This document shows positions 8,145 to 17,204 of a stretch of DNA of 64,000 nt, piece after piece. Source of the stretch: JBMDXB01 sp048594975 (lineage in GTDB: Bacteria; Acidobacteriota; Vicinamibacteria; Vicinamibacterales; 2-12-FULL-66-21); NCBI GenBank assembly GCA_048594975.1, contig JBMDXQ010000009.1, positions 1 to 64,000 on the forward strand, given 5' to 3'. The first letter of the stretch is position 1, and every line of letters starts with the position of its first letter. The position numbers were made by a program, and so were the translations under genes. The notes beneath the pieces are model-generated. The model saw nothing but the letters and a program-made list of their open reading frames with translations, did not search any database and was not told where the DNA came from.

Positions 8145-8975
8145 GTGACCGCTGCGCGCCTGAAATGCCGTCCCTGGATCGTCTGCCTCGCGCTGCTCCC
8201 CGGCCCGGAGGTCTTGGCCCAGACCGCCGCGCCGGAGCCCTACAAACCAACCGTCGGTCAGCCCGGCAAGGACGTCGTGTGGGTGCCGACGTCGGAAGCG
8301 ATGGTCGAGAAGATGCTCGATCACGCGAAGGTCACGCCGCAGGACGTCGTCATGGATCTCGGATCGGGCGACGGCCGCATGATCATCGGCGCCGCGAAGC
8401 GCGGCGCGAAAGCCATCGGCGTCGAGTACAACGCGGACATGGTCGAGTACTCGCGGCGGCAGGCGGCCGCCGTCGGCGTCGCCGATCGGGCGACGTTCAT
8501 CCAGGGCGACATGTACGAGGCGGACGTGTCGAAGGCGACCGTGCTCGCGCTGTTCCTGCTGCCCGCCAACCTCGAAAAGCTCATGCCCAAGTTCCTCGCC
8601 CTGCCGCCCGGCACGCGCATCGTCGCGAACACGTTCTGGGTGGACGGCTGGACCGCCGACGAGACGCAGATTCTGGAGGAGGGCTGCGACAACTGGTGCA
8701 CGTCGAAGCTGTTCTACGTGCCCGCGAAGGTGGAGGGCAGCTGGCGGTTGCCGGACGGCGTGCTCGCGCTGACCCAGAGCTACCAGATGGTCGACGGCAC
8801 GTTCACGCCGCAAGGCGGAACGGCCGTGCCGGTCAAGGGCCGCATGCGCGGCAGCGCGCTCACGCTGACGATCGGGGAAACCGAGTTCGAGGGCGCGGTC
8901 AACGGCAACACGCTGCAGGCGTCCGCGAAGGCCGCTGCGAAGCCGAAGACGCTCAACGCCACGAAGATCCAGTGA
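8145..8975 (+). CDS. Class I SAM-dependent methyltransferase-fold protein with signal peptide
   Basis: I choose GTG 8145 because GGAGG lies 8 nt upstream; an in-frame ATG at 8112 has no such site. The 276-aa product begins with a signal-like segment (about 1-26, PWIVCLALLPGPEVLAQ). Then comes a Rossmann-type methyltransferase core: motif I DLGSGDGR at 71-78, then GVEYNADMVEY and FIQGDMYEAD. Export of such an enzyme is unexpected because SAM is cytoplasmic, so the signal may be a membrane anchor or the SAM fold may serve another purpose. The last 90 residues form a separate beta-rich segment. The end overlaps the PQQ dehydrogenase start (GTGA), so co-expression is likely. Confidence 0.78.
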   Translation: MTAARLKCRPWIVCLALLPGPEVLAQTAAPEPYKPTVGQPGKDVVWVPTSEAMVEKMLDHAKVTPQDVVMDLGSGDGRMIIGAAKRGAKAIGVEYNADMVEYSRRQAAAVGVADRATFIQGDMYEADVSKATVLALFLLPANLEKLMPKFLALPPGTRIVANTFWVDGWTADETQILEEGCDNWCTSKLFYVPAKVEGSWRLPDGVLALTQSYQMVDGTFTPQGGTAVPVKGRMRGSALTLTIGETEFEGAVNGNTLQASAKAAAKPKTLNATKIQ

Positions 8976-10894
8976 TCCGTACGCTGCCGCGGGCGCCGCT
9001 CGTCCTCACGCTGGCCGGGCTGGCGCTCGCGGCCGCGCAGCCCGCCTCGCGACCGCCGGCATCGCCCGGCGCGCATCCGTCCCAGCGATTCGCCGACATC
9101 CGGACGATTACGCGCGACAACGTCGGAACGCTCGAGCGCGCATGGGTGTTTCACACCGACGAGCTCGCCGGCGGTCAGGGACCGAACCCCACCGGCCAGG
9201 TGCCCGGCTTCCAGACGCGGCCCGCCTTCGCGGACGGCATGTTGTACGTGAGCACGCCCGGCAGCCGCGTCATCGCGCTGAACGCCGAGACCGGTGCGCG
9301 TCAATGGGTTTTCGACCCGCAGGCGCGCCGCGCGAAGCGGTGCGAGGCACCGCACCGCGGCGTCGCGATCTTCGAGTACGTCGACCCGGCGGGCCGGACG
9401 GCGCGAACGATCTTCTCCGGCACCTGCGACGGCCGCCTGCTCGCAATCGACGCGTCAAGCGGCGAGCCGCGCGCGACGTTCGGCGACCACGGCAGCCTGG
9501 ACCTGAAGCCGGGTGCGGATGTCCGGCCCGGCGAGGACTACGCCGTCACGTCGCCTCCGGTCCTGTACCGAAACCTGGTCATCGTCGGCGCGCTCGCGCC
9601 AGAGGGCACGCCGCGCGGTCCCGCTGGCGACGTCCGCGCGTTTGACGCGCATACGGGCCAACTGGCGTGGCGTTTCCACACCGTGCCTCGCCCTGGCGAA
9701 TTCGGCCACGACACGTGGCCGGCAGACGGCTGGCAGCGGCGGACCGGGGTCAACGTCTGGAGCGAGATGACCGTCGACGTCGAGCGCGGCCTCGTGTTCC
9801 TGCCCGTCGGCTCCGCGTCGTACGATTTCTACGGCGGGGACCGGGCGGGTGCGAACCTGTTCAGCAGCTCGATCGTGGCGCTCCATGCCGCGACCGGCGC
9901 CCGGGCCTGGCACTTCCAGCTCGTCCATCACGATCTGTGGGACTTCGATCCCCCGTCGGCACCGATCCTCGTGGACCTCGAGCGCTCGGGCCGACGAGTG
10001 CCGGCGGTCGTGCAGCTCACGAAGATGGGCCTCGTGTTCGTCTTCGACCGCTCCACCGGCGAGCCGCTCTTCCCGATCGAGGAACGGCCGGTGCCGAAGA
10101 GCGACGTTCCCGGCGAAGCGGCATCGTCGACCCAGCCGTTCCCGTTGAAGCCACCGCCACTGTCACGTCACCTCCCGCTGCGCGGCGACGAGGTGACCGG
10201 CGTGACAGCCGAGTCGCGCCGCGAGTGCGAGGCGATGTTCCAGCGCGTGCGGAGCGGCGGCATCTACACGCCGCCGGGGCGCGAGCTGACGCTCTGGTTC
10301 CCGGGGACGATGGGCGGAGCGACGTGGTCCGGCGGGGCAGTCGATCCACGGAACGGCAGGCTCTTCGTGAACACCAACGAGATCGGCGCAATCGGGCGGA
10401 TGCAGGAGCAGCCGCCGGGCAGCGCCGTCCGCTACCGGCGCGGCAGCCCGTGGGGCGAATACGCGCGCTTCTGGGATAACCAGCGTCTGCCGTGCCAGCG
10501 GCCGCCGTGGGGACAGCTGCACTCGGTCGATCTCGCAACCGGCGAGGTCGCCTGGCAGGTGCCGCTCGGCAACGCTCTGCAACTCGAGCCGCTCGGGATT
10601 CTCGGGACGGGAACGCCGAACCTGGGAGGGGGGATCGTCACCCGAAGCGGCCTGGTGTTCATTGCGGCGACGAACGACCGCCGCATCCGGGCGTTCGATG
10701 CCGCCACGGGGCGCGTCCTCTGGCAGGCGCCGCTCGAGGCGTCGGGACACGCGACGCCCGCCGCGTATCTGGGCCCTCGTACCGGCCGTGAGTTCATCGT
10801 CATCGCCGCCGGTGGCGGGGGCCGGTTCTCGTCCACCGTTTCCGACGCGATCGTCGCCTTCGCGCTGCCGCCGCCGGGCGCTGCCCGGCACTGA
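8972..10894 (+). CDS. PQQ-dependent dehydrogenase, glucose dehydrogenase-like (exported)
   Basis: 640 aa from GTG 8972, overlapping the previous stop by four bases. A signal peptide (about 1-22) is followed by an eight-bladed quinoprotein propeller with repeated PQQ-type blades such as VIALNAETGARQWVF, LAIDASSGEPRATFG and VRAFDAHTGQLAWRF. The end has GTPNLGGGIVTRSG and IRAFDAATGRVLWQAPL, resembling the C-terminal half of membrane glucose dehydrogenases. It lacks the five N-terminal membrane helices of Gcd, so it is a soluble periplasmic form. Substrate is inferred as a sugar or alcohol. Cys 116 and the Trp/Asp residues around GVNVWSEMTVD look family-typical. Confidence 0.85.
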   Translation: MIRTLPRAPLVLTLAGLALAAAQPASRPPASPGAHPSQRFADIRTITRDNVGTLERAWVFHTDELAGGQGPNPTGQVPGFQTRPAFADGMLYVSTPGSRVIALNAETGARQWVFDPQARRAKRCEAPHRGVAIFEYVDPAGRTARTIFSGTCDGRLLAIDASSGEPRATFGDHGSLDLKPGADVRPGEDYAVTSPPVLYRNLVIVGALAPEGTPRGPAGDVRAFDAHTGQLAWRFHTVPRPGEFGHDTWPADGWQRRTGVNVWSEMTVDVERGLVFLPVGSASYDFYGGDRAGANLFSSSIVALHAATGARAWHFQLVHHDLWDFDPPSAPILVDLERSGRRVPAVVQLTKMGLVFVFDRSTGEPLFPIEERPVPKSDVPGEAASSTQPFPLKPPPLSRHLPLRGDEVTGVTAESRRECEAMFQRVRSGGIYTPPGRELTLWFPGTMGGATWSGGAVDPRNGRLFVNTNEIGAIGRMQEQPPGSAVRYRRGSPWGEYARFWDNQRLPCQRPPWGQLHSVDLATGEVAWQVPLGNALQLEPLGILGTGTPNLGGGIVTRSGLVFIAATNDRRIRAFDAATGRVLWQAPLEASGHATPAAYLGPRTGREFIVIAAGGGGRFSSTVSDAIVAFALPPPGAARH

Positions 10895-10922
10895 ACCGAT
10901 CCGCCCTGCTATAGTCGCGCGC

Positions 10923-11378
10923 ATGGCGAAGCACATGCATCGGGTCAGCACGATCCTGGAGCGGCTCTCGACCGCGGCCACGCGGTGGACCGGCAGCACG
11001 GCGGCCTTTGCCCTGGCGTGCCTGGTGGTCGTGCTCTGGCTCGTGTCCGGCCCGGTTTTCGGCTACTCGGACACCTGGCAGCTCGTGATCAACACCGGGA
11101 CCACGATTGCGACCTTCCTGATGGTCTTCCTGCTGCAGCGCTCGCAGAACAAGGAGTCGCTCGCCCTTCAACTGAAGCTGAACGAGCTCGTTGCCGCCGT
11201 GCAGGGAGCCAGCAACCGCCTGATTGACGTCGAGGACCTCTCCGAGCACGACCTCAAGGTGCTGCGCTCGCACTACGCGGAGCTGGCTCGGATGGCCAAG
11301 GCGGACGCGAGCCTGACCGACTCCCATTCGGTCGAAGAAGCGCGGCAGCGCCACAAGCGAAAGGCGCCCTCCCGGTAG
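10923..11378 (+). CDS. Low-affinity iron permease family protein
   Basis: 151 aa with two membrane spans: about residues 20-41 (GSTAAFALACLVVVLWLVSG) and 55-72 (TTIATFLMVFLLQRSQN), the second running into QNKESLALQLKLNEL. The span plus QRSQNKDxxALQxKLxELI signature is that of bacterial proteins annotated as low-affinity iron permease-like (Fet4-type fragment). The rest is cytoplasmic and charged. Transport has been shown for yeast Fet4, not for these short bacterial forms, so function is tentative. A ferritin-like gene follows 100 nt downstream, giving a loose iron context. Confidence 0.72.
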   Translation: MAKHMHRVSTILERLSTAATRWTGSTAAFALACLVVVLWLVSGPVFGYSDTWQLVINTGTTIATFLMVFLLQRSQNKESLALQLKLNELVAAVQGASNRLIDVEDLSEHDLKVLRSHYAELARMAKADASLTDSHSVEEARQRHKRKAPSR

Positions 11379-11481
11379 AGCAGCGGCCGACCGCAGGCGA
11401 CCCCCGGGATGGCATGCGGCGTGTAGCACTCGCGTCGATCTGCCGTGGACCAACGGAATCCCGGCAGGCAGGAGAGTGCAC

Positions 11482-11973
11482 ATGCCGATCATCGAAGATG
11501 CACGGAAACGCGCGGAAATCATCGACTTACTGACACGCGCGTACTGGATGGAGATCGAGACGGTGATGAACTACATCAGCCACTCGGTCAACCTCGACGG
11601 AGTGCGCGCCGAGGAGATCAAGAAGAGCCTTGCTGCCGACGTAACGGCGGAAATCGGGCACGCACAGCAGTTCGCGCGGCGGATCAAGACGCTGTCGGGC
11701 ACGGTGCCGGGCAGCTTCGCGTTCAAGCCGGACCAGAAGGTGCTGCAGCCGGGCGGCAGCACGACCGACGTCGTCAGCGTCATCAAGGGCGTCATTGACG
11801 CCGAGCGCGGCGCGCTCGAGCACTACAACCGGATCATCAAGGCCTGCGACGGTGTCGATTACGTGACCCAGGACCTGGTCATCCAGGTGCTTACCGACGA
11901 GCAGGAACACTTGCGCGAGTTCGAGAGCTACTTGAAGGAGTACGAAGTTCAGGCGCCTGCCCCATCCGTCTAG
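11482..11973 (+). CDS. Ferritin-like (bacterioferritin-type) four-helix protein
   Basis: 163 aa. ATG 11482 is chosen over GTG 11476 because AGGAG ends 8 nt before it. Helical throughout, with carboxylate/His pairs placed as in ferritin-like di-iron proteins: MEIETVMNY in helix A, AEIGHAQQFARRI in helix B, DAERGALEHYNRI in helix C and DEQEHLREFESYL in helix D. These would supply the E, ExxH, E, ExxH metal ligands. Likely role is iron storage or redox protection in the cytoplasm. The terminator at 11988 closes the transcript. Confidence 0.8.
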   Translation: MPIIEDARKRAEIIDLLTRAYWMEIETVMNYISHSVNLDGVRAEEIKKSLAADVTAEIGHAQQFARRIKTLSGTVPGSFAFKPDQKVLQPGGSTTDVVSVIKGVIDAERGALEHYNRIIKACDGVDYVTQDLVIQVLTDEQEHLREFESYLKEYEVQAPAPSV

Positions 11974-11987
11974 CGTCCGGCCCCAGG

Positions 11988-12019
11988 AAACGCAGGCGGC
12001 GGCCCTGCCGTCTGCGTTT
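11988..12019 (+). terminator. Hairpin terminator after the ferritin-like gene
   Basis: AAACGCAG and CTGCGTTT form the outer stem, extended by CGGC/GCCG with one G-T pair, around a six-base loop. It begins 15 nt after the stop codon. The A/T pairs at the stem base give a short U-run (GTTTC). Confidence 0.6.
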
Positions 12020-12155
12020 CGAGCGCCACCTCCCTGCGCAGAACAGCGCCGCCCGGCGGCGCGGAACAACCAGGTTGACGCCCGGCGGCTGTTCCGCTTA
12101 AATCTTTGTGTCCCAACAATCTGAATAGCGGGGCGCAGGACCGGCGCCAATCCCA

Positions 12156-12395
12156 GTGTCTACGCCGACCATCCAGCCAGATGCCCGGGTCCTCTGGTGC
12201 CTGAGGCGACGCGCGAGCGACATCAGGTGCGTGATCTACCCGCACGTGATGCCGATCGAGATCCAGGTCCTGCAGGATCGTGATGTCGTGCTGAAGGAGA
12301 ACTTTGCGGAGGAATGGCTGGCGCTGAACTGGGCGAAGGCGTACGGCGACCGCCTGAAGGACCAGGGCTGGCGGGAGATGCCCGGCACGCTGTGA
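12156..12395 (+). CDS. Small conserved-looking protein, unknown
   Basis: 79 aa from GTG 12156. The central part (VLWCLRRRASDIRCVIYPHV, then EIQVLQDRDVVLKENF and EEWLALNWAKAYGDRLKDQG) has balanced composition and aromatic residues typical of a folded small domain. I recognise no family. ATG 12249 is an alternative start that would drop the Cys-containing N-terminus. It lies in an otherwise sparse stretch and is convergent with a small membrane-protein gene. Confidence 0.55.
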   Translation: MSTPTIQPDARVLWCLRRRASDIRCVIYPHVMPIEIQVLQDRDVVLKENFAEEWLALNWAKAYGDRLKDQGWREMPGTL

Positions 12396-12419
12396 GGGGA
12401 GAGTACCTGACCCGGGCTC

Positions 12420-12605
12420 TTACCCGAAGACAATCGCTGCCACGCCCCAGAGCAGCAGCGCAAACACCGATGCCACCGTCAAGTCTTTCCAGAGCGGCGG
12501 CGCCTGGTCGCTCGAAGGTGCATCGTCGAACTGCAGGCCGGTCATGCGCGGCTCCAGCCGCCACCGTTCGATGATCCAGTCGTCGGGTTTGCGGGAGTGC
12601 ATCAT
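12420..12605 (-). CDS. Small C-terminally anchored membrane protein, unknown
   Basis: 61 aa (or 60 from the second ATG at 12602, which is better spaced from GGAGG). A polar N-terminal region (RKPDDWIIERWRLEPR) is followed by a single C-terminal hydrophobic span (DLTVASVFALLLWGVAAIVF), giving a tail-anchored topology. A good ribosome site and realistic composition support it. No family recognised. It is convergent with the 12156 gene, with 24 nt between stops. Confidence 0.5.
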   Translation of the reverse strand: MMHSRKPDDWIIERWRLEPRMTGLQFDDAPSSDQAPPLWKDLTVASVFALLLWGVAAIVFG

Positions 12606-12879
12606 GACCTCCGGAAAAATGGTGTCGCCTTTACGCAAGAGCACTGCCACGGGCCTGCCACTCGGACAGGGTCCGGCCGCTGATGCGAATTCCCGCCTGT
12701 TTCCCGCTGGCTGAGGCGCAACCGGTCTGCGCCGTCCGTAATTCCCAACGGCCGAGCCCGTCGCGAAAGCATTCATCGCCGGTGGCGGTCTGTTCAGAAA
12801 AAGGCGAGGTCGGGAGGCGTGCTGGCTTACACTCAGTACCGCCAGCCGCCCGCCTGCCGCCGGGAGCTTCGACGTGTTC
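12606..12879. other. No gene seen; promoter space for the VWFA pair
   Basis: About 270 nt between a minus-strand small gene and the plus-strand VWFA gene, so promoters in both directions are expected. I do not see a clear sigma-70 match or a structured element. Confidence 0.3.
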
Positions 12880-14988
12880 ATGAGGCCTGTGACCCTGCGC
12901 ATCGGCACGGCTGTCATCCTGGCGGCGCTCTCGGCCGCCGAAGCTCCCTCGGGCCAGACCCAGCCCCGGCAACCTCCCATCCGAAGGCAGGCCAACTACG
13001 TCCGGGTCGACGTGTATCCGACCCGCGACGGCGTGCCGATCACCGACCTGCGCGCGGAGGATTTCGAGGTCTTCGAGAACGGCGAACGGCAGACGGTCAG
13101 CGCGTTCGAGTACGTGTCGGTCACGTCGGCCGGACCGCAGGCGCAGCGCGTCGATCCCCCGTCTGTCGATGCCGCCCGGCAGGCGGCGGCCAACCCGCGC
13201 AGCCGCGTGTTCGTGATCTTCCTCGATGCCAAGCAGGTGACCGTCGAAGCCACGTGGCACATCCGCGAGCCGCTCATCCGCCTGGTCGACCGCATTCTCG
13301 CGCCAGACGACCTGGTCGCCATCATGACGCCGGGAATGGCGCCCAGCCAGATCACGCTGGCGCGCAAGACGGACGTCATCGAAGGCGGCCTTCGGAACAT
13401 CTGGCCGTGGGGGACGCGGCATACGATCCAGGAAGATGCGAAGGAGGCACAGTACAACTTCTGCTACCCGCCGAATGAAGATGACGTCAGGGCCGGTCGA
13501 TCGAGTTCGAGTCTCGCAAAGGCCCTGATCGATCGCCGCGCCGAGCGGTTGACGCTCGAGGCGCTCAAGGAGCTCGTGTATCACCTGCGCGACCTGCGCG
13601 AAGAGCGGAAGGCGGTCCTGACGGTCTCGGAAGGATGGCTGCTGTACCGGCCGAACCCGGAATTGATGAAGCTGCGCGCACGCGAAGCCGTTCCGGGGAT
13701 CGATCCCATTGGCGTCGGCGTGGGGGGCAAGATCCGGTCACGAGACACGATCGAGAACATCGGCGGTGCGTCGCAATACGAATGCGATGTTGACCGGATG
13801 CGGCTGGCGCAGGCGGATAACGAGCAATACTTCCGGGACATCATCGACGAGGCGAACCGGGCGAACACCAGCTTCTACACCATCGACCCGCGCGGCCTGG
13901 CGGCTGCCGACTCGCCGATCGGACCCGAGCGGCCGCCGCCGGTGATGGTCGATCAGGCGCGCCTCCGGGCGAGGCTGGAAAACATGCGGACACTCGCGGG
14001 CGCGACTGACGGCCTCGCCGTGCTCACCAGCAATGATCTCGACAAGGGCCTGAAGCGGATCTCCGACGACCTCACGTCGTACTATCTGCTCGGGTACTAC
14101 TCGACCAATACCAGGCTCGACGGCACGTACAGACGGATCACCGTCAGGGTCACGCGCGCGGGCGTGGACGTACGTGCGCGCCGCGGCTACCGCGCGCCGA
14201 CCCAAGAGGAGGTCGCGTCGGCTCGTGCCGCGGCCGACCCGGAACCGGCAGGCGGGGAGATGTCGGCGATGGAGTCGGCGCTGGGGGCGCTGGCGCGCAT
14301 TCGTCCTGACGCCCGGTTCCGTATCCACGCGGCGCCCGCCGCCGGCGGCAACGGCGGGGAGATCGCCGCGGTGTGGGTCGCCGGCGAGCTGCAGCCGCCG
14401 CCGGCAACGGATCCGTGGACGCGCGGAGGTACGGCGGAGATCGACGTAACGTCCGGCGACGACCGAACGACTGCGCGGGTGACGCTCGGCGCCGGAGAGC
14501 GGACCTTTCTCGCCCGCGTCGTACTGCCGGCGCCGGTCTCCGGCGGCGCGCTCGACGTGCGCGCGCGATTGAGCGGAACCGATCCTGCGGCGGCGCATCT
14601 TGCCGACAGCGTCCACGTGCCGCTCGCGCCCGGCGCGCGCCCGCCGCTGCTGTTCCGCCGCGGGCCAACCACTGGCAACCGGCTTCTCCCCGCCGCGACG
14701 TTCCTGTTCAGCCGCACGGAGCGCGTCCGCGTGGACGTTCCCGTCGATTCGACGGTCAAACCCGGCACGGCGCGACTTCAGGATCGAACAGGGCAGCCGG
14801 TGCCGCTGCCCGTCGTCGTCTCCGACCGTACCGACGAGGCCACGGGGCAGCGCTGGATTTCGGCGGACGTCACCCTGGCGCCGCTCGGCGCCGGTGACTA
14901 CACGATCGAGCTGACCCTCCAGGCGCCTGGCCCGGGCGGCAGTGGCAGCGAGCACAAGGTGATTACTGCCATCCGGGTCGCCCGATGA
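12880..14988 (+). CDS. Acidobacterial VWFA-related secreted protein (copy 1)
   Basis: 702 aa from ATG 12880 (GTG 12874 is also possible). A signal peptide (about 1-27) precedes NYVRVDVYPTRDGVPITDLR and ADFEVFENGE-type text, the N-terminal signature of acidobacterial VWFA-related proteins. A Rossmann-like VWA domain follows (RVFVIFLDAKQVTVEA). The DxSxS MIDAS motif is absent, since the strand reads FLDAKQV. The VWA part ends with LTSYYLLGYYSTNTRLDGTY and VRARRGYRAP. The last 250 residues are beta-rich with proline/alanine linkers, probably extracellular Ig-like modules. The ATGA overlap with the next gene and matching architecture show a tandem duplication. Function in the envelope is unknown. 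Confidence 0.85.
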   Translation: MRPVTLRIGTAVILAALSAAEAPSGQTQPRQPPIRRQANYVRVDVYPTRDGVPITDLRAEDFEVFENGERQTVSAFEYVSVTSAGPQAQRVDPPSVDAARQAAANPRSRVFVIFLDAKQVTVEATWHIREPLIRLVDRILAPDDLVAIMTPGMAPSQITLARKTDVIEGGLRNIWPWGTRHTIQEDAKEAQYNFCYPPNEDDVRAGRSSSSLAKALIDRRAERLTLEALKELVYHLRDLREERKAVLTVSEGWLLYRPNPELMKLRAREAVPGIDPIGVGVGGKIRSRDTIENIGGASQYECDVDRMRLAQADNEQYFRDIIDEANRANTSFYTIDPRGLAAADSPIGPERPPPVMVDQARLRARLENMRTLAGATDGLAVLTSNDLDKGLKRISDDLTSYYLLGYYSTNTRLDGTYRRITVRVTRAGVDVRARRGYRAPTQEEVASARAAADPEPAGGEMSAMESALGALARIRPDARFRIHAAPAAGGNGGEIAAVWVAGELQPPPATDPWTRGGTAEIDVTSGDDRTTARVTLGAGERTFLARVVLPAPVSGGALDVRARLSGTDPAAAHLADSVHVPLAPGARPPLLFRRGPTTGNRLLPAATFLFSRTERVRVDVPVDSTVKPGTARLQDRTGQPVPLPVVVSDRTDEATGQRWISADVTLAPLGAGDYTIELTLQAPGPGGSGSEHKVITAIRVAR

Positions 14989-17153
14989 GGACCGCTCGCC
15001 GGCTCGCCGCGGCGGCCGGGTGCGCGGCGGCCGTTTCCGTCGCGGCGCAGCAGGCGTCCGCGCCGCAGGACGCGCAGCGCGATGCCCGCCAGGCGCCGAT
15101 CCGGACGCAGGCCAACTACGTCCGCGTCGACGTGTATCCAACGAGCGACGGCCGGCCCGTGCAGGACCTGGGCGCCGGCGACTTCGAGGTGCTCGAGGAC
15201 GGCGTGCCGCAAGCGGTGGAAGACTTCCAGTACATCACTGTCTCGCCGGCGGGACCGCAGGCGCAGCGCCTGGAGCCCAACACCGTCGAGGCCTCGCGGC
15301 AGGCCGCAGCGGATCCGCGCGGACGCTTGTTCGTGATCTTCCTGGACGTGGGGCACGTCACGGTGGAAGGCGCGTGGAACAGCCGCGAGCCTTTGATCGC
15401 GCTCGTCAACCGCGTCGTCGGCGACGAGGACGTCGTCGGGATCATGACGCCGGAGATGTCGGCCGCGCAGATTGCATTCGCCCGGCGCACCGAGGTCATC
15501 GAGCGCGGGCTGCGCGACGTCGTGCCCTGGGGGAAGCGGCACACGATGCGGGACGATCCCCAGGAACAGCGGTACCAGGCCTGCTACCCGGTCCTCACGC
15601 AGGAAGCAGAGCAGGGAATGTTCGAGTCCGAGCTGGTGACGAAGATGAAGGCTCGCCGGCGCGAGCGGCTGACCTTCGATGCGCTGCGCGAGCTGTCAAT
15701 GTACCTGAGGACCGTGCGCAACGGCCGCAGTGCCGTCATCGCGGTCACCGAAGGCTGGCGGCTGTATCGCCCGGATCCGGAGATGACCAGACTGCGCAAG
15801 GACTGTGAGTGCCGCCGTTTCGGGGGTGATCCGAAGACGTGCGGCGGCTGCAAGCTCCTCAGCGAGGAACGGCCGCCGGGTGTCGATCCCATTGGTGTGG
15901 GTCCTGGCGGCAGGCTCGGTCGGGGCCGCCTCGCCGACGCGCCATTCGGGACCGACAGGAGCGAGTGCGACCGCGATCGAGTCGGCCTGGCGCAGATGGA
16001 CAACGAGACGTACTTCCGCACCCTCGTCGACGACGCCAACCGCGCGAACGTGAGCTTCTATCCGATCGACCCGCGTGGCCTCCCCGTCTTCGATGCGCCG
16101 CTCGGACCCGGTCCGCCGCCGACGCTGCACGAGGATCAGGCGAACCTGAAAGCGCGGCACGAGGCGATGCACAACCTGGCGGCCGCCACTGACGGGCTGG
16201 CGGTGATAGGGGGCAACGACCTGAACGCCGGCCTCAAGCGAATCTCGGACGACCTGACGTCGTACTACCTGCTCGGCTACTACTCCACGAACGCGAGGCT
16301 GGACGGCCGTTTCCGGAAGATCGCGGTTCGCGTGAAGCGTCCCGGCGTGTCGGTGCGCGCGCGGCGCGGCTACCGCGCGCCGACGGAGGAGGAACTGGCT
16401 GCCGCCCGAACCGCCGCGCCTCCCGAACCGCCCAGCGCGGAAGCGGCGGCGCTCACCAGCGCGCTCGAAGCGCTCGCGCGCATCCGGCCCGACACGCGAT
16501 TCCGGATCCACGCGGCGCCCGCGGCCGATGCGGCGGGGGGCGCGACGGCGACGGTGTGGGTTGCCGGCGAGCTGCAGCCGCCGCCCGTCGGGGATCCGTG
16601 GACCAAGGGCGGCGCCGCCGAGATTGACGTGAGTGCGGGCGACAGCACAGCGTCGGGACGCGCCGTTCTCGCGCCGGGAGAGCGGACGTTTCTCACGGCA
16701 GTGCGGCTTCCCCGGCCCGTGTCGGCCGGCGCCCTCGACGTGCGGGCGCGGCTCAGCGGAAACGACCCCGGCGCCGCGCGCCTGGCCGACAGCATTCACC
16801 TTCCGATGGCGGCCGGCGCCCGCCGGCCGGTACTGTTCCGCCGCGGTCCCACGACCGGCGCGCGCTACCTCCCGGCCGCGACGTTCCTGTTCAGCCGCAC
16901 TGAACGCGTGCGCGTCGAAGTGCCGGTCCCGCAGGACGCCACCGCGGGTGCGGCGCGATTGCTCGACCGGACGGGCAAGCCCGTCGCGCTGCCGGTCGCC
17001 GTGACCGAGCGCGCCGGCGACAGCGGGCAGCGGTGGATCGCCGCCGAAGTCACGCTGGCGCCGCTCGGCGCCGGTGACTACGTCGTCGAGGTCTCGTTCT
17101 CGGCATCGGGAGCCGAGCAGAAGGTCGTTACGGCGATTCGAGTGGCGCGCTGA
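14985..17153 (+). CDS. Acidobacterial VWFA-related secreted protein (copy 2, with Cys-rich insert)
   Basis: 722 aa, overlapping copy 1 by four bases and matching it along its whole length: signal peptide 1-22, NYVRVDVYPTSDGRPVQDLG, RLFVIFLDVGHVTVEG, LTSYYLLGYYSTNARLDGRF, and the same C-terminal beta modules ending TAIRVAR. As in copy 1 the MIDAS DxSxS is missing. The main difference is an insert at about residues 272-290 (bases 15800-15858) containing CEC, nine residues, then CGGC: four cysteines spaced like a metal site or two disulfides. Copy 1 has no counterpart. The two genes probably work as a pair or have begun to diverge. Confidence 0.85.
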   Translation: MRTARRLAAAAGCAAAVSVAAQQASAPQDAQRDARQAPIRTQANYVRVDVYPTSDGRPVQDLGAGDFEVLEDGVPQAVEDFQYITVSPAGPQAQRLEPNTVEASRQAAADPRGRLFVIFLDVGHVTVEGAWNSREPLIALVNRVVGDEDVVGIMTPEMSAAQIAFARRTEVIERGLRDVVPWGKRHTMRDDPQEQRYQACYPVLTQEAEQGMFESELVTKMKARRRERLTFDALRELSMYLRTVRNGRSAVIAVTEGWRLYRPDPEMTRLRKDCECRRFGGDPKTCGGCKLLSEERPPGVDPIGVGPGGRLGRGRLADAPFGTDRSECDRDRVGLAQMDNETYFRTLVDDANRANVSFYPIDPRGLPVFDAPLGPGPPPTLHEDQANLKARHEAMHNLAAATDGLAVIGGNDLNAGLKRISDDLTSYYLLGYYSTNARLDGRFRKIAVRVKRPGVSVRARRGYRAPTEEELAAARTAAPPEPPSAEAAALTSALEALARIRPDTRFRIHAAPAADAAGGATATVWVAGELQPPPVGDPWTKGGAAEIDVSAGDSTASGRAVLAPGERTFLTAVRLPRPVSAGALDVRARLSGNDPGAARLADSIHLPMAAGARRPVLFRRGPTTGARYLPAATFLFSRTERVRVEVPVPQDATAGAARLLDRTGKPVALPVAVTERAGDSGQRWIAAEVTLAPLGAGDYVVEVSFSASGAEQKVVTAIRVAR

Positions 17154-17204
17154 CCGCCTCCGGGGCCGCCGTCGCGGTGCCGGAGGGCGCCAATGTGGAG
17201 ACAG

